Assembly (NCBI GenBank): GCA_938015435.1
Contig: CALLPN010000013.1
Coordinates: 62,001 to 126,000, forward strand
DNA: 64,000 nt
Reading direction: 5' to 3'
DNA from: an uncultured Saprospiraceae bacterium
GTDB lineage: Bacteria; Bacteroidota; Bacteroidia; Chitinophagales; Saprospiraceae
Shown: positions 25,921 through 35,039 of the stretch, in pieces
How positions within the stretch are numbered: position 1 is the first letter of the stretch
Layout of the letters: each line of letters begins with the position of its first letter
Program-made: the position numbers and the translations under genes
The notes under the pieces: model-generated
Databases searched by the model: none
The model's input: only the letters and a program-made list of their open reading frames with translations
What the model was told of the DNA's origin: nothing

Positions 25921-28380
25921 ATGAAGATAAGCAAAATCATATACCTGACATTTGCAATGGCATTCTGCCTTTGTCAGCTGGCTATAGGCCAATCGAATCC
26001 ATCCCTTATCAGGGATAAAGTCGTGAAAGTTGGAGGTACATCTACGATATATACTCATTATATCGAATCTATTAATATACCTCTTCCCAATTATTCCACG
26101 TCTAGTAATATAACGAATATAGATATACAGCCTACAGGATCACCTTATCTTGTGCGAGCTAAGATAACTCCAGATTTTTTAGGAACAGCGACTTTTGCGA
26201 TTGAGTGGTTGGCGCCTTCTGCGTCTTTCCCATTTATAGAACCTAAATTAACTTTCTTTGAAATAGAAGTTGTGGAGGCGATCTTGGATGCTGAAGTTGA
26301 TGTGGTTACGATAGATGGAAGTACTACTTCCGTAGAGATATATCCCTTAGTGAATGATTATGGAGAAAATGCTCCTATTAATTTAACTGAGGTTTCACAC
26401 GTAATGTATGGTACCGCTGAGGTAACAGATTCTAATACGATTATATATACTGCCGCCAACACAGATATGGATTACCTAATGTATACTATTACAGATACTA
26501 TAGGCGAATCTGCTACTGCAAAAGTGGTGATTAATATTTTAGAGGATAATCCTGTATCGGTAGATACACTTAGATTTACAATTTCTGATCTACAATCTCA
26601 ATTGATCATATTGCCATTTGGTGATTTGGATCAAATTCAGAATCCTGCACAAGGTATATTAGACTCGATTAGTGAATACTCTTACCAATATACACCTGAT
26701 TTTGGAGCGGTGGGTATGGATACCATGATATTCGAAAATGGTACTGGAGACAATAGAGTAACGATAATTGAGGTTTTTGATATTTCAAGAGCTCCTAACT
26801 ATACGGTAGATGATTCTTATTTTACTACAGAATCGACAACAGTCACTATAAGACCATTAGATAATGATATCAAGAATACTTATCCGATAACGGATATATC
26901 GGAACAATTGGATTATATCTCTCCTGGAGTATACAGTTATACGCCAGAAGAAGATTTTGTTGGTCTTAAGACTTTTGAGTATACAATAGATTATGGATTT
27001 GGAACTGCTACAGCAAAGATATTTGTGAGTATTGGTAATTATGAACCTCAATCTACTTTTGCTTATAGTTTTATGACACCTCAAGACCAGCCTTTGGTCA
27101 TTAAATATGATATACCTTTAGAAGGATACGAGTTTGTTGCGAGTACGTTCAATACAGATCATGGATTTGTATCTACCTATGGAGAAAACGACAATGTTAC
27201 AATAGGATGTGATGATGTCAATGGTGAAGCATTCTTTATCTATTACCCTGCACCTAATTATGTTGGAATGGATGCTTTTGAAGTAGATTACTGTGTCAAC
27301 GGTATATGCTTAACTTATGAAGTAGAGGTAGAAGTCGTAGCAGTGGATAGTGAAGAATGTTTCTGTGTCAACGATTGTGTTTGGGAAGGTGATACTGATG
27401 GTAACGGAAAAGTAAACGTTTCTGATTTACTTCCTATTGGAAGACATATGGGAGCTTCTGGAGCAACAAGAGAAAGTTTATATGATTTCTGGTCAGCAGA
27501 AGATACGGATGATTGGACTTATAATCAGCCAAGTGGTAAAAATATTAAGCACGCTGATGCAAATGGTGATGGTATTGTTACCATTGCAGACACCAATTCG
27601 ATAAGTGAGTATTATAATCAACTAAGTAATTTTGTTCCCAATGAGGTATTGGATATTAAAAATTATCCATTTTATTTAGTGCCACATACTTCTCAAGTTG
27701 ATTCTGGAGACCTATTAATACTAGACATAGTTCTTGGAGATGAAAATTATCCTGTCAAAGATCTACATGGCTTGGCTTTTTCTGTTCAAGTTGGTGGAGG
27801 ATTTGCGGATAGCGCAAGTTTATATATAGATTTATACGAGGATAGTTGGTTGACTAATGTTGGTCCTTCTATCCAGATGTCTCAGAAACCTGCTAATGGA
27901 TTGATAGAGGCGGCATTGTCTAGAACTGACGGATTACCCTCTAGTGGATCTGGAATAATCGGCCAATTAGGTTTCATCGTAGAGGACGAAGCTGTAGGTT
28001 TCAAAGATAATGATGATGAAGTTTTCTTTGGAGTTAGATTAAGAGGAGCGATAGGTGAGACTGCTGGCGGTAGTAGTTACTATATGCCAGAAGCTGGAGT
28101 AAGAATTCAATATGTAGCCGAAGTTGACGAGGAAGAAAAAGTGGATGTAACGGATATGGTAGTGAGTCCAAATCCTACTAGTGATATTCTACGAATCGAT
28201 TTACCTAATGCAAACGAGGAAATAGAAAACTTTTACTTAACAGATATCACTGGAAAGACCATTCCAATGGATAGAAATAATTCTACGATTAATTTAAGAT
28301 CACTTCCTATCGGAATGTACATCTTATCTGTAGAGTCAAATATTAATACTTATGTGCAAAAAGTACAGGTAGTTAGATAG
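25921..28380 (+). CDS. Secreted multidomain protein with dockerin-like repeats and T9SS sorting domain
   Basis: An 819-residue protein with signal peptide ending at about residue 23 (MKISKIIYLTFAMAFCLCQ). Several tandem cadherin/Ig-like beta domains follow (motifs YTPDFGAVGMDTMIFENG and YTPEEDFVGLKTFEYTI). Around residues 488-565 are two dockerin-type Ca-binding loops: DTDGNGKVNVSDL and DANGDGIVTIADT. A cohesin-like or carbohydrate-binding beta region follows. Residues from about 745 are a T9SS type A sorting domain (VVSPNPTSDILRIDL, LPIGMYILSVES, KVQVVR). It is expected to be exported by the type IX system and attached to the surface. Partner cohesin unknown. Confidence 0.88.
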   Translation: MKISKIIYLTFAMAFCLCQLAIGQSNPSLIRDKVVKVGGTSTIYTHYIESINIPLPNYSTSSNITNIDIQPTGSPYLVRAKITPDFLGTATFAIEWLAPSASFPFIEPKLTFFEIEVVEAILDAEVDVVTIDGSTTSVEIYPLVNDYGENAPINLTEVSHVMYGTAEVTDSNTIIYTAANTDMDYLMYTITDTIGESATAKVVINILEDNPVSVDTLRFTISDLQSQLIILPFGDLDQIQNPAQGILDSISEYSYQYTPDFGAVGMDTMIFENGTGDNRVTIIEVFDISRAPNYTVDDSYFTTESTTVTIRPLDNDIKNTYPITDISEQLDYISPGVYSYTPEEDFVGLKTFEYTIDYGFGTATAKIFVSIGNYEPQSTFAYSFMTPQDQPLVIKYDIPLEGYEFVASTFNTDHGFVSTYGENDNVTIGCDDVNGEAFFIYYPAPNYVGMDAFEVDYCVNGICLTYEVEVEVVAVDSEECFCVNDCVWEGDTDGNGKVNVSDLLPIGRHMGASGATRESLYDFWSAEDTDDWTYNQPSGKNIKHADANGDGIVTIADTNSISEYYNQLSNFVPNEVLDIKNYPFYLVPHTSQVDSGDLLILDIVLGDENYPVKDLHGLAFSVQVGGGFADSASLYIDLYEDSWLTNVGPSIQMSQKPANGLIEAALSRTDGLPSSGSGIIGQLGFIVEDEAVGFKDNDDEVFFGVRLRGAIGETAGGSSYYMPEAGVRIQYVAEVDEEEKVDVTDMVVSPNPTSDILRIDLPNANEEIENFYLTDITGKTIPMDRNNSTINLRSLPIGMYILSVESNINTYVQKVQVVR

Positions 28381-28406
28381 AAATTTAGCTCCAATCAAAA
28401 ATATAT

Positions 28407-28442
28407 AAAGAGTCGATTCGCTATAGTGAATCGGCTCTTTTT
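28407..28442 (+). terminator. Terminator after the dockerin/T9SS gene
   Basis: Arms AAAGAGTCGATTC (28407-28419) and GAATCGGCTCTTT (28428-28440), one G-U pair, 8-base loop, followed by T residues. It lies 27 bp past the stop. Confidence 0.85.
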
Positions 28443-28857
28443 GGGTTTTGTATATTATATGATAGATTTAATTTGAGATCAGGGTCGAGATTTAAGGGGT
28501 CAAGTCATAAAGTTGGGGAGTATATTTCATTTAAAAAACAACGGAGTCAACTAGCCATATCATATTGTAGGGTTGAAGCAGATTCTTGCGATGATTGGCC
28601 TTGCTGAATATTCCGTTAAGAAATTAAAAATTTAATTCGTTACAGATTTTTATAATATTGGATTGATTTGATTCAAGTAGAAAGGCTTTATTATAAAAGT
28701 CAACAATATTGCTGGACTCTAATGCAGATTTAAGGAGTCAACTGTTTGAGCTAAAAGACTATTAAACAATAGCTTGAGATAACAAGAATGTTAACTTGAA
28801 ACTCAATCATTGAAGTGAGTTTTGCCTCCGTAGAATTAGATTTTGAATTTTAGAAAT

Positions 28858-28935
28858 ATGCAGCAAAGCCTGGCAAGCGGTCACTACCGCAAGTTGCTTC
28901 TTTTTGCCAATGAAAAAGAAGACCCGCGGTAGCGA
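28858..28935 (+). repeat. GC-richer repeat copy 1, with a 24-codon frame
   Basis: A 24-codon frame runs from ATG at 28858 to TAG at 28930-28932 and ends ...LLLFANEKEDPR. The same DNA forms a hairpin: CTTCTTTTT (28897-28905) with AAAAAGAAG (28913-28921), and outer arms CTACCGC (28884-28890) with GCGGTAG (28926-28932). ACCGC can instead pair with GCGGT at 28877-28881. It shares its last 40 bp with copy 2. Confidence 0.5.
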
Positions 28936-29138
28936 TATCATGCTTAAATATAATCTGCTCCCCAACAATGGGATGTGATCCGATTTAAGTCTTGTGGCGT
29001 GTATTTAGCTGCTGATACCTGACTATCAAAGACAGTAGTAAACAAAAAAATAAACAACCAGAGCGGAAATGTGGCGTGCGTACAAATACATGGACTTAGA
29101 AAATACATAGGATCGATCATTTCCTCAAGCATTTCACT

Positions 29139-29184
29139 CTGCTTTTTTGCAATGAAAGGTGGAACCTACGGCAGCGACATTTAG
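29139..29184 (+). repeat. GC-richer repeat copy 2
   Basis: A diverged copy in the same orientation, about 240 bp further on. Both read GCTT, a T run, TTGC(C)AATGAAA, a purine-rich stretch, then C(T/G)(A/C)CGG(C/T)AGCGA. The frame here ends FFAMKGGTYGSDI. The inverted arms of copy 1 are not preserved. Confidence 0.45.
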
Positions 29185-29424
29185 TAATGAATAACGATTT
29201 TTCTGCTTCTGAATAATAATTAGTAGAGAAGCAAATCAAAAGATACTAATTCCTATTATATTCAGAATATTAAGATGCTATAGATCGTTACTATTATGAT
29301 ATTTTACTTTACAATCATAAAAATAATAATATTATGAATATCGATTTATTACTTTTTCTACTAAGTTTCATTGTTGAAGATGTACCATCAGGAATTTAGT
29401 TTCGTAATTTCGAATCTAATAAAT

Positions 29425-29463
29425 AAAAAGTCAGTACATTGAATTAAAATGTACTGACTTTTT
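29425..29463 (-). terminator. Terminator after the short-chain dehydrogenase gene
   Basis: Perfect 16-bp arms AAAAAGTCAGTACATT (29425-29440) and AATGTACTGACTTTTT (29448-29463) around GAATTAA. It lies 29 bp beyond the minus-strand stop and has T-runs on both sides. Confidence 0.85.
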
Positions 29464-29492
29464 TTATTTCATTAGATACAGTTAAGCAATCA

Positions 29493-30272
29493 CTACTTCC
29501 TTCCACTACGATCTATCTGTGTGCTACTCGCTTGCTGTCTTCCCATCATAAGCACATCTTGTATATTGACATGCTTTGGCTGAGATGCTACGAAATATAT
29601 AGTGCGAGCTACATCACGACTGGTAAGCGGATTGTAATCTTCATAGATTTTTGCTTTCTCCGTATCTCCATCAAATCTATTCAAGGCAAATTCTGTCTCT
29701 TCTACAGCTCCAGGAGAGATCTGGCTTACTTTGATACCATACTCCGTTAGATCTAATCTCATACCTTTAGTAAGTGCATCTACAGCGTGCTTGGTGGCAC
29801 AATAGACGTTACCTTTTGGATATACCTCATGACCTGCTGTGCTACATATATTTATGATATGCCCAGATCTTCGCTTTACCATTCCTGGAGAGATAAGACG
29901 TGATATATAAAGTAGACCTTTGATATTAGTATCGATCATAGTCTCCCAATGATCTAGTTTACCTTTATGTATAGGATCAAATCCTTTCGCTAGTCCTGCA
30001 TTATTAAGTAGTATATCTACCTTCTTCCAGTTGGAATCAAGAGAATTAATTGCCTTTTTGGTAGCGGAAGCATCTCTAATGTCAAAACTTAATATCTTCA
30101 CTTTGATAGCGTACTTACGCTTGTACTTCTTTTTGAGTTCTTCTAAGATACCCAACCTGCGACCAGTTAGTATTAGGTTGAAGCCTTGCTTAGCGAATCT
30201 TGCTGAAGTTGCTTTACCTATGCCACTAGTAGCTCCAGTGATCAATACTACTTTAGAGTATGGTGCTTTCAT
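29493..30272 (-). CDS. Short-chain dehydrogenase/reductase (YdfG-like)
   Basis: A 259-residue SDR enzyme from ATG at 30272 (MKAPYSKVVLITGATSGIG); a TTG three codons upstream is possible. It carries the cofactor motif TGATSGIG, the NNAG motif, catalytic Ser in NICSTAGH and Tyr/Lys in YCATKHA. TGRR after the second strand fits NADP preference. The closest subgroup is the YdfG-like 3-hydroxy acid (serine/allo-threonine) dehydrogenases; substrate unproven. It starts 10 bp after the TlpA-like lipoprotein gene and is probably co-transcribed with it. Confidence 0.87.
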   Translation of the reverse strand: MKAPYSKVVLITGATSGIGKATSARFAKQGFNLILTGRRLGILEELKKKYKRKYAIKVKILSFDIRDASATKKAINSLDSNWKKVDILLNNAGLAKGFDPIHKGKLDHWETMIDTNIKGLLYISRLISPGMVKRRSGHIINICSTAGHEVYPKGNVYCATKHAVDALTKGMRLDLTEYGIKVSQISPGAVEETEFALNRFDGDTEKAKIYEDYNPLTSRDVARTIYFVASQPKHVNIQDVLMMGRQQASSTQIDRSGRK

Positions 30273-30282
30273 TCTTTTCAAT

Positions 30283-31593
30283 TTAGATTTGTTCCTTTCT
30301 CAGTTCTTCTATAATTCGATCGAAGTCATTGACAAATTTTTTATATTCGTCAGTAGCAGGGCCAGAAAAACCAGTATAGATCTTTCTGATTTTGTTGCTT
30401 TTATCTACAAATACTAAAGTAGGATAGGAGAGGATACCACTCAACTGCGGAAGCTTTTCGCTCGCTTTACTTTTACTTGCTGATGTGCCTCCAAGAAGTA
30501 CTTGATAAGGAACTTCCCATTTGTCTTTAAATCTCTTGAGGGCATTCATGCTTTTTACTTCATCTTTATATCGTTCAAATCCTATAGCCACGACTTCTAT
30601 ATCCGTAGGATTATTCTTCTTCAGATAATCTAGTAAGAATGTAGTTTCATCCTTACAGTTGGGACACCAAGTCCCCATGATCTTCACCAGTTTTATTTTT
30701 CCTTTATATATATCATCCGTTAGACTTACCATAGATCCGTCAGTGCTTGGAAATGTAAAGTTGAACGGTTCTCCAGTTAGATCAGTTGTCATTTCAAATG
30801 CATCACCCAATGCGAAGTCAGGATTACGTTTAGCGATCCATGAAGACTTATAATGTTTGCCGGACCGGAATTCACCTACAAGGCTTCCGTCTTCTAGTAT
30901 CTTACCCGTAAATAGGAAAGCATGTGCGCCATCGAAAGTAGACATATATAGCTTGTTTCCTTGTACCGTTCCTTCTAAAAATCTGTAATCTCCAGTCTCA
31001 GTTTTGAATGTTCCTGTAATCTTGTTCCCATCTTGCTCAAATAGTCCAATAGCTGGATACTCATCCTCGGTTCCTGGTTCGAAGGTAGTTTCCCAATTTC
31101 CTGAAAGATCAGCGAGAGGTATTTTTTGAAGGTCTTTAAATCTATATCCTCGAGCATGATACGCCTTAAATGGAATGCTGTAGCCTGGCTTATAGTTTAC
31201 AAACCAATCGCCTTCGATGATACCTTCTTCATATAGTGCTTTGATATAAGTATCAAATACAGGAAAATGGATTATCAAAGTGTCTTTTGCTGTCTTGCGA
31301 TCAAGTCCATAGATGATATCACTGACATCTATTCTCTCATCACCATTCATTATTTCGATATGGAAAGTAGAAGGATCGTCGTAGATCACATTGAATTCAA
31401 AAGGTAAGTCAGTATCGTTTTGTACAGCAGTACCAACTTCTTCCTCGACAGCTACCACATCTGTACCAGACTCTAATTTCAATACACCTCTCCATAGTCC
31501 AGGTGGTAGTTTGGTGAAGGCTTGATTGGTCTCTATACAAGAAGAAAAAGATATAGTAATGGCAAGGAGTATTATTAGATGCTGTATACGCAT
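30283..31593 (-). CDS. TlpA/ResA-like thioredoxin-fold lipoprotein
   Basis: A 436-residue protein with lipoprotein signal MRIQHLIILLAITISFSSC. Residues about 25-270 form a beta-rich domain common in Bacteroidota thiol-disulfide lipoproteins. The C-terminal thioredoxin fold (about 285-430) has the active site WCPNC (Cys310, Cys313) and a cis-proline in SYPTLVFVD. It would exchange disulfides in the periplasm, often for cytochrome c maturation; ccmB lies elsewhere in the window. It is upstream of the SDR gene by 10 bp. Confidence 0.88.
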   Translation of the reverse strand: MRIQHLIILLAITISFSSCIETNQAFTKLPPGLWRGVLKLESGTDVVAVEEEVGTAVQNDTDLPFEFNVIYDDPSTFHIEIMNGDERIDVSDIIYGLDRKTAKDTLIIHFPVFDTYIKALYEEGIIEGDWFVNYKPGYSIPFKAYHARGYRFKDLQKIPLADLSGNWETTFEPGTEDEYPAIGLFEQDGNKITGTFKTETGDYRFLEGTVQGNKLYMSTFDGAHAFLFTGKILEDGSLVGEFRSGKHYKSSWIAKRNPDFALGDAFEMTTDLTGEPFNFTFPSTDGSMVSLTDDIYKGKIKLVKIMGTWCPNCKDETTFLLDYLKKNNPTDIEVVAIGFERYKDEVKSMNALKRFKDKWEVPYQVLLGGTSASKSKASEKLPQLSGILSYPTLVFVDKSNKIRKIYTGFSGPATDEYKKFVNDFDRIIEELRKEQI

Positions 31594-31685
31594 AAGATGA
31601 GGTTTTGGTTTATACAGAAGAAACTGAAAAATAGTATAACTTCTTTGATAGTAACAATAGGTAGCTAAATCAGTTCAATATAAAA

Positions 31686-31716
31686 AGGTACTTGTTCATT
31701 CGGAGAACAAGTACCT
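31686..31716 (-). terminator. Terminator after the 31766-32290 gene
   Basis: Perfect 12-bp arms AGGTACTTGTTC (31686-31697) and GAACAAGTACCT (31705-31716) with a 7-base loop. On the minus strand it is followed by TTTTTA. Confidence 0.8.
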
Positions 31717-31765
31717 AATTACTTAATTTTTTTCCTGACAACTGGTTGACTCGTCAAGTATTTTT

Positions 31766-32290
31766 TTAGCTTCTACTTCCTTTGAAATGATCATCCTTGT
31801 ACTTAAACAAGACATTGAATGAAGTCAAACTTCCATATATTCTAGTAATGTATTGTTGAAGATTTACTTTCTCTTCATCAGTAAGGTTAGATGAATTGAT
31901 TCGCTGTTCCATTACTCTAAGACGATCTCTTACCATTACGATTTTATGGAAAAAGCCATCGATAGGCATCTCTTTGCTTTTAAGGTTTTCGTCACCTGGT
32001 TTGAGTATAAGTAAGCCATCGTCCCACTTATCTCCTAAGTCTACGGTTTCAGTACTTCCCATCCACAGTTTCATAATCTTGGCTAACGCAGTTTCAGCAC
32101 CGTTAAGTGTTACTTCCGCAGAAGCTTCCAGATGTTCTATGATTTCCCATTCACTATAGTTTTTACCTACATGCTTAACACCGTGTTGCATAAAACAAAC
32201 TTTGTATGCTACAACATCTATTTTAATAATGGCTCCTTCTCCATATTCAGGGTGCTTTACCCTCGAGCCAATGCCTAATATTTCACTCAT
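31766..32290 (-). CDS. Hypothetical protein with a Tudor/KOW-like N-terminus
   Basis: A 174-residue soluble protein from ATG at 32290 (MSEILGIGSRVKHPEYGEG); an ATG ten codons upstream is also open. The first 55 residues, with VKHPEYGEGAIIKID, resemble the small beta-barrel found at the C-terminus of PcrA/UvrD-type helicases, which binds protein or nucleic acid. The rest (about 75-170) is helical, with a coiled-coil-like stretch (RDRLRVMEQRINSSNLTDEE). No catalytic motif is seen. A terminator follows at 31686-31716, and its neighbours give no functional clue. Confidence 0.75.
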   Translation of the reverse strand: MSEILGIGSRVKHPEYGEGAIIKIDVVAYKVCFMQHGVKHVGKNYSEWEIIEHLEASAEVTLNGAETALAKIMKLWMGSTETVDLGDKWDDGLLILKPGDENLKSKEMPIDGFFHKIVMVRDRLRVMEQRINSSNLTDEEKVNLQQYITRIYGSLTSFNVLFKYKDDHFKGSRS

Positions 32291-32352
32291 TTCTATATTC
32301 TTTTTGTTGGTCCTGATCAACTAAAGTACAATTTAATTACAATCAGGATTTT

Positions 32353-34938
32353 TTATATTTTAATAATCTTTTGCGCGTATTGCTTTTCGCTATTGATCAA
32401 TTGGATCACATAGTTGCCAGCATTGAGATCACTTACATTAAGTGTCGTAGAGTTAGATAAAAGATCAACCTTATTCTGAGATACAATCTTACCATTAATA
32501 TCTATAATCCTTGCAGTATATGATTCATTTGATATGTCTGCAACGCTAAGGGTAATTATATCTCTTGCCGGATTTGGGAATACTGTAAGATCAGTTGAAT
32601 TCACTTCGACATCTTTCGTATCGACGAATTGTTCATCGATTTTGAAATCCCAAATTCCCCTTCCATAGGTACCAAATCTAGCAGTATGGATATCATCTAG
32701 ATATTCAACACTCCAGTACGTTTGAGTTGGTGTATTAGCACCTGATAAATCAAACCATTGCTCTTCTTCTACAATATATACATATGGTCCAGCTTCTGTC
32801 GCCCCATAGATTAGAGATTCGTCCTCATTGGCTACCATGTTGAACATAAGAGTTGAAGGTAATCCTTCTCCCATTTCAGTCCATGTAGCGCCTTTGTCTT
32901 CTGATTTGTATGCAGCAGGGCCACCATATCCACTTCCACAGAAGTATACTACGTTTTCGTCTTCTGCAGATGGTAATATTCCTGACCCATAAAGATATTG
33001 TGATCCTGGACCAAATATGTTCCCTCTTTCAAAAGTTAGACCTCTATCAGTTGAAGTAAAGAATCTACCGTTAGTAGTTGCGACATACCATAAATCACTA
33101 TTGAGTGGGGAGGTCATCATAGCAGAAATTGTTCCGTCACTAATGAAATTGTAAGGCATATTTTCAGCAGTAATTTGACCAAATTCATAAGTCATCTTGA
33201 TCATATATGAACCATTTCCTCCGTCAACACTTCCTCCTGCCATATACATGATGTCAGTAGATGGATCTGGATCTGCCATCATTGGCGGTATCCATACAGT
33301 TTCATTTTCGGATTCTACCGACCATCCAGCAGTAGGTCCTAGAGTTTTAGGATTTTCATAGAAACTTGCGGATCCGCCCGGATATACAGTCCATAGATTA
33401 GTACCATTATTGGTAAACTCTATATGGCCATAATCACCAGATATAACTTGTTCAAATCCTCCGATCTCTTGATCGTCTTCTAGTATTCCTTTTTGGAAAC
33501 CTTGATCTTGCGAACCAGCAAATACCCATTCAGTGCTTGAAGGTAAAGTACGTACATCATAGTATTGAGCAGTATTGAGACCGTAAAGACCTATATTAGT
33601 ATTGTCTTTTCCATAGTTACGAGTCATACTTATTCCACCATGATTATTGATCAGCATAAATGGCTCACCAGAATTATCTGTATATTCTTCAAAAGACATA
33701 ATATCTGCATGAAGTTTGGTATTGATATTTTGGTAGTATTCCCACCATTCATTCACAATCTGCCAATTTTTTCCTCCATTATTTGATCTGTACGAGTTAA
33801 CTCCTCCCACGATCATATTAGTTGGGTCTGATGGTGCTATGTATACTCCTACTTCCCACGGATCGATAGGCAATACAGATTGTAATTCCCAACTCTGGCC
33901 TAGATCTGATGATAAATAGAATTCACTCTCATTGTCAAAATTAGTAGTGTACGAATACATTCTGAATGTATCATTTACCATTACCACATCCAAATTTGTC
34001 CTGCCTGACGCACCTGATGATAAAGGAGTATTACTATTGATGTTATCAAAGTTATCATCTTCAGCATCCCATTGATATAATCTACTTGTACCACTTGTAA
34101 GTTGCTCAAGTATGAAGATGTCATTTCCATTACCTACTCTCGCCATTGATAAATTTCTATCATCAGAAGTAGCAAAAGATCTCTCCTGCCTGAAATCCAT
34201 TTCTTCCACATTGGATCTCTGGACAGTGATTGATGCTCCCCAAGTTTCACGACTCAGAAAAAAGATTTCATCTATTCCTGTTACATCATTTTTTACGACG
34301 TGAGTATCAAATAACTTACTGCCACCTTGAGTATTGAAGTTGGTAGCAGGTTCCCACGTTATACCATTGTCATCTGAATAAAAAGGTCTATTGTTTATGC
34401 TTGCTATTATTCGTAACGTACCATCTTGTAGATGGGCTACCTCTAGTAATCCAGGAGAAAATTGTATTTCTTGATTGAGTACTTGCCAAAAGAAACCGCT
34501 TAGATCGCCTTGCCATAAGGTACCACCTGCAGAAATAGCATAAAGTATACCCGTGGTGCTATCATATGTAGTGATACGAATATTTCCTGCCACTTCAGAT
34601 GCGCCCCTTTCAGACCATGCACCTTCAAGCTTTCCATCAGCCACTGGTTCGATTTCATCTCTTGTAGAAGTCTCTTGTTTTCTTCTCAGTTTGTCTTGAT
34701 AGGAAGACATCATGTTATCATGCTCTATCATCTTCCAATCTACGCCTTCTTCGGTTTTATGCATAAGCTCAAACCAGGCTTCTCTCTTAGTCTTATTGTC
34801 ACCTTCTTCCATATCCATCTTCACGATAGTACCATCAGTTGGGGCTGGAATATCAGCTTTTACTTGATGCTTATCATTAAGTAAATAGTAGCTTATTGCT
34901 AATAGTGGTAATAAAAGAAGTATTCCGTATTTCTTCAT
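32353..34938 (-). CDS. Secreted Asp-box beta-propeller protein with T9SS sorting domain
   Basis: An 861-residue protein with N-terminal signal (YGILLLLPLLAISYYLL). At least five Asp-box repeats of the SxDxGxTW type are spread over about residues 190-700: YSDDNGITWEP, YLSSDLGQSWEL, YRSNNGGKNWQI, FTSTDRGLTFER and YKSEDKGATWTE. These mark sialidase/VPS10/PSII-stability-type propellers. Sialidase catalytic residues are not evident, so glycosidase activity is not claimed. The last 80 residues form a T9SS type A domain (LTVFPNPARDIITLSV, LNAGNYVIQLI, KIIKI). Cell-surface location is expected. Confidence 0.88.
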   Translation of the reverse strand: MKKYGILLLLPLLAISYYLLNDKHQVKADIPAPTDGTIVKMDMEEGDNKTKREAWFELMHKTEEGVDWKMIEHDNMMSSYQDKLRRKQETSTRDEIEPVADGKLEGAWSERGASEVAGNIRITTYDSTTGILYAISAGGTLWQGDLSGFFWQVLNQEIQFSPGLLEVAHLQDGTLRIIASINNRPFYSDDNGITWEPATNFNTQGGSKLFDTHVVKNDVTGIDEIFFLSRETWGASITVQRSNVEEMDFRQERSFATSDDRNLSMARVGNGNDIFILEQLTSGTSRLYQWDAEDDNFDNINSNTPLSSGASGRTNLDVVMVNDTFRMYSYTTNFDNESEFYLSSDLGQSWELQSVLPIDPWEVGVYIAPSDPTNMIVGGVNSYRSNNGGKNWQIVNEWWEYYQNINTKLHADIMSFEEYTDNSGEPFMLINNHGGISMTRNYGKDNTNIGLYGLNTAQYYDVRTLPSSTEWVFAGSQDQGFQKGILEDDQEIGGFEQVISGDYGHIEFTNNGTNLWTVYPGGSASFYENPKTLGPTAGWSVESENETVWIPPMMADPDPSTDIMYMAGGSVDGGNGSYMIKMTYEFGQITAENMPYNFISDGTISAMMTSPLNSDLWYVATTNGRFFTSTDRGLTFERGNIFGPGSQYLYGSGILPSAEDENVVYFCGSGYGGPAAYKSEDKGATWTEMGEGLPSTLMFNMVANEDESLIYGATEAGPYVYIVEEEQWFDLSGANTPTQTYWSVEYLDDIHTARFGTYGRGIWDFKIDEQFVDTKDVEVNSTDLTVFPNPARDIITLSVADISNESYTARIIDINGKIVSQNKVDLLSNSTTLNVSDLNAGNYVIQLINSEKQYAQKIIKI

Positions 34939-35039
34939 TTTCTCGTTGCATTAGTTGTAGACTACAATAATAATAAAATTCAAATTTTGCCATGTAAGCC
35001 TAAAAGACATATTTAGCGCATATTCAATTAATATGTGTA

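Larger units (their letters stand above)
28443..29424. other. Gene-free kilobase with GC-richer repeated islands
   Basis: No protein gene longer than about 60 codons is credible here. The left part (28443-28850) is AT-rich and unstructured. From about 28858 to 29184 the base composition changes: two GC-richer islands with a shared motif (listed separately) flank a middle stretch that has GTGGCGTG twice (about 28995 and 29072). The right part (29185-29424) is AT-rich again. It may hold remnants of a small dispersed element. A structured RNA is also possible. Confidence 0.45.

Noticed and set aside
28944..29132. Minus-strand 62-codon frame in the gene-free kilobase
   Set aside because: It has a hydrophobic run, but its start lies in a repeat-like area, there is no family, and the frame is as long as chance allows. 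I treat the region as possible repeat remnants.
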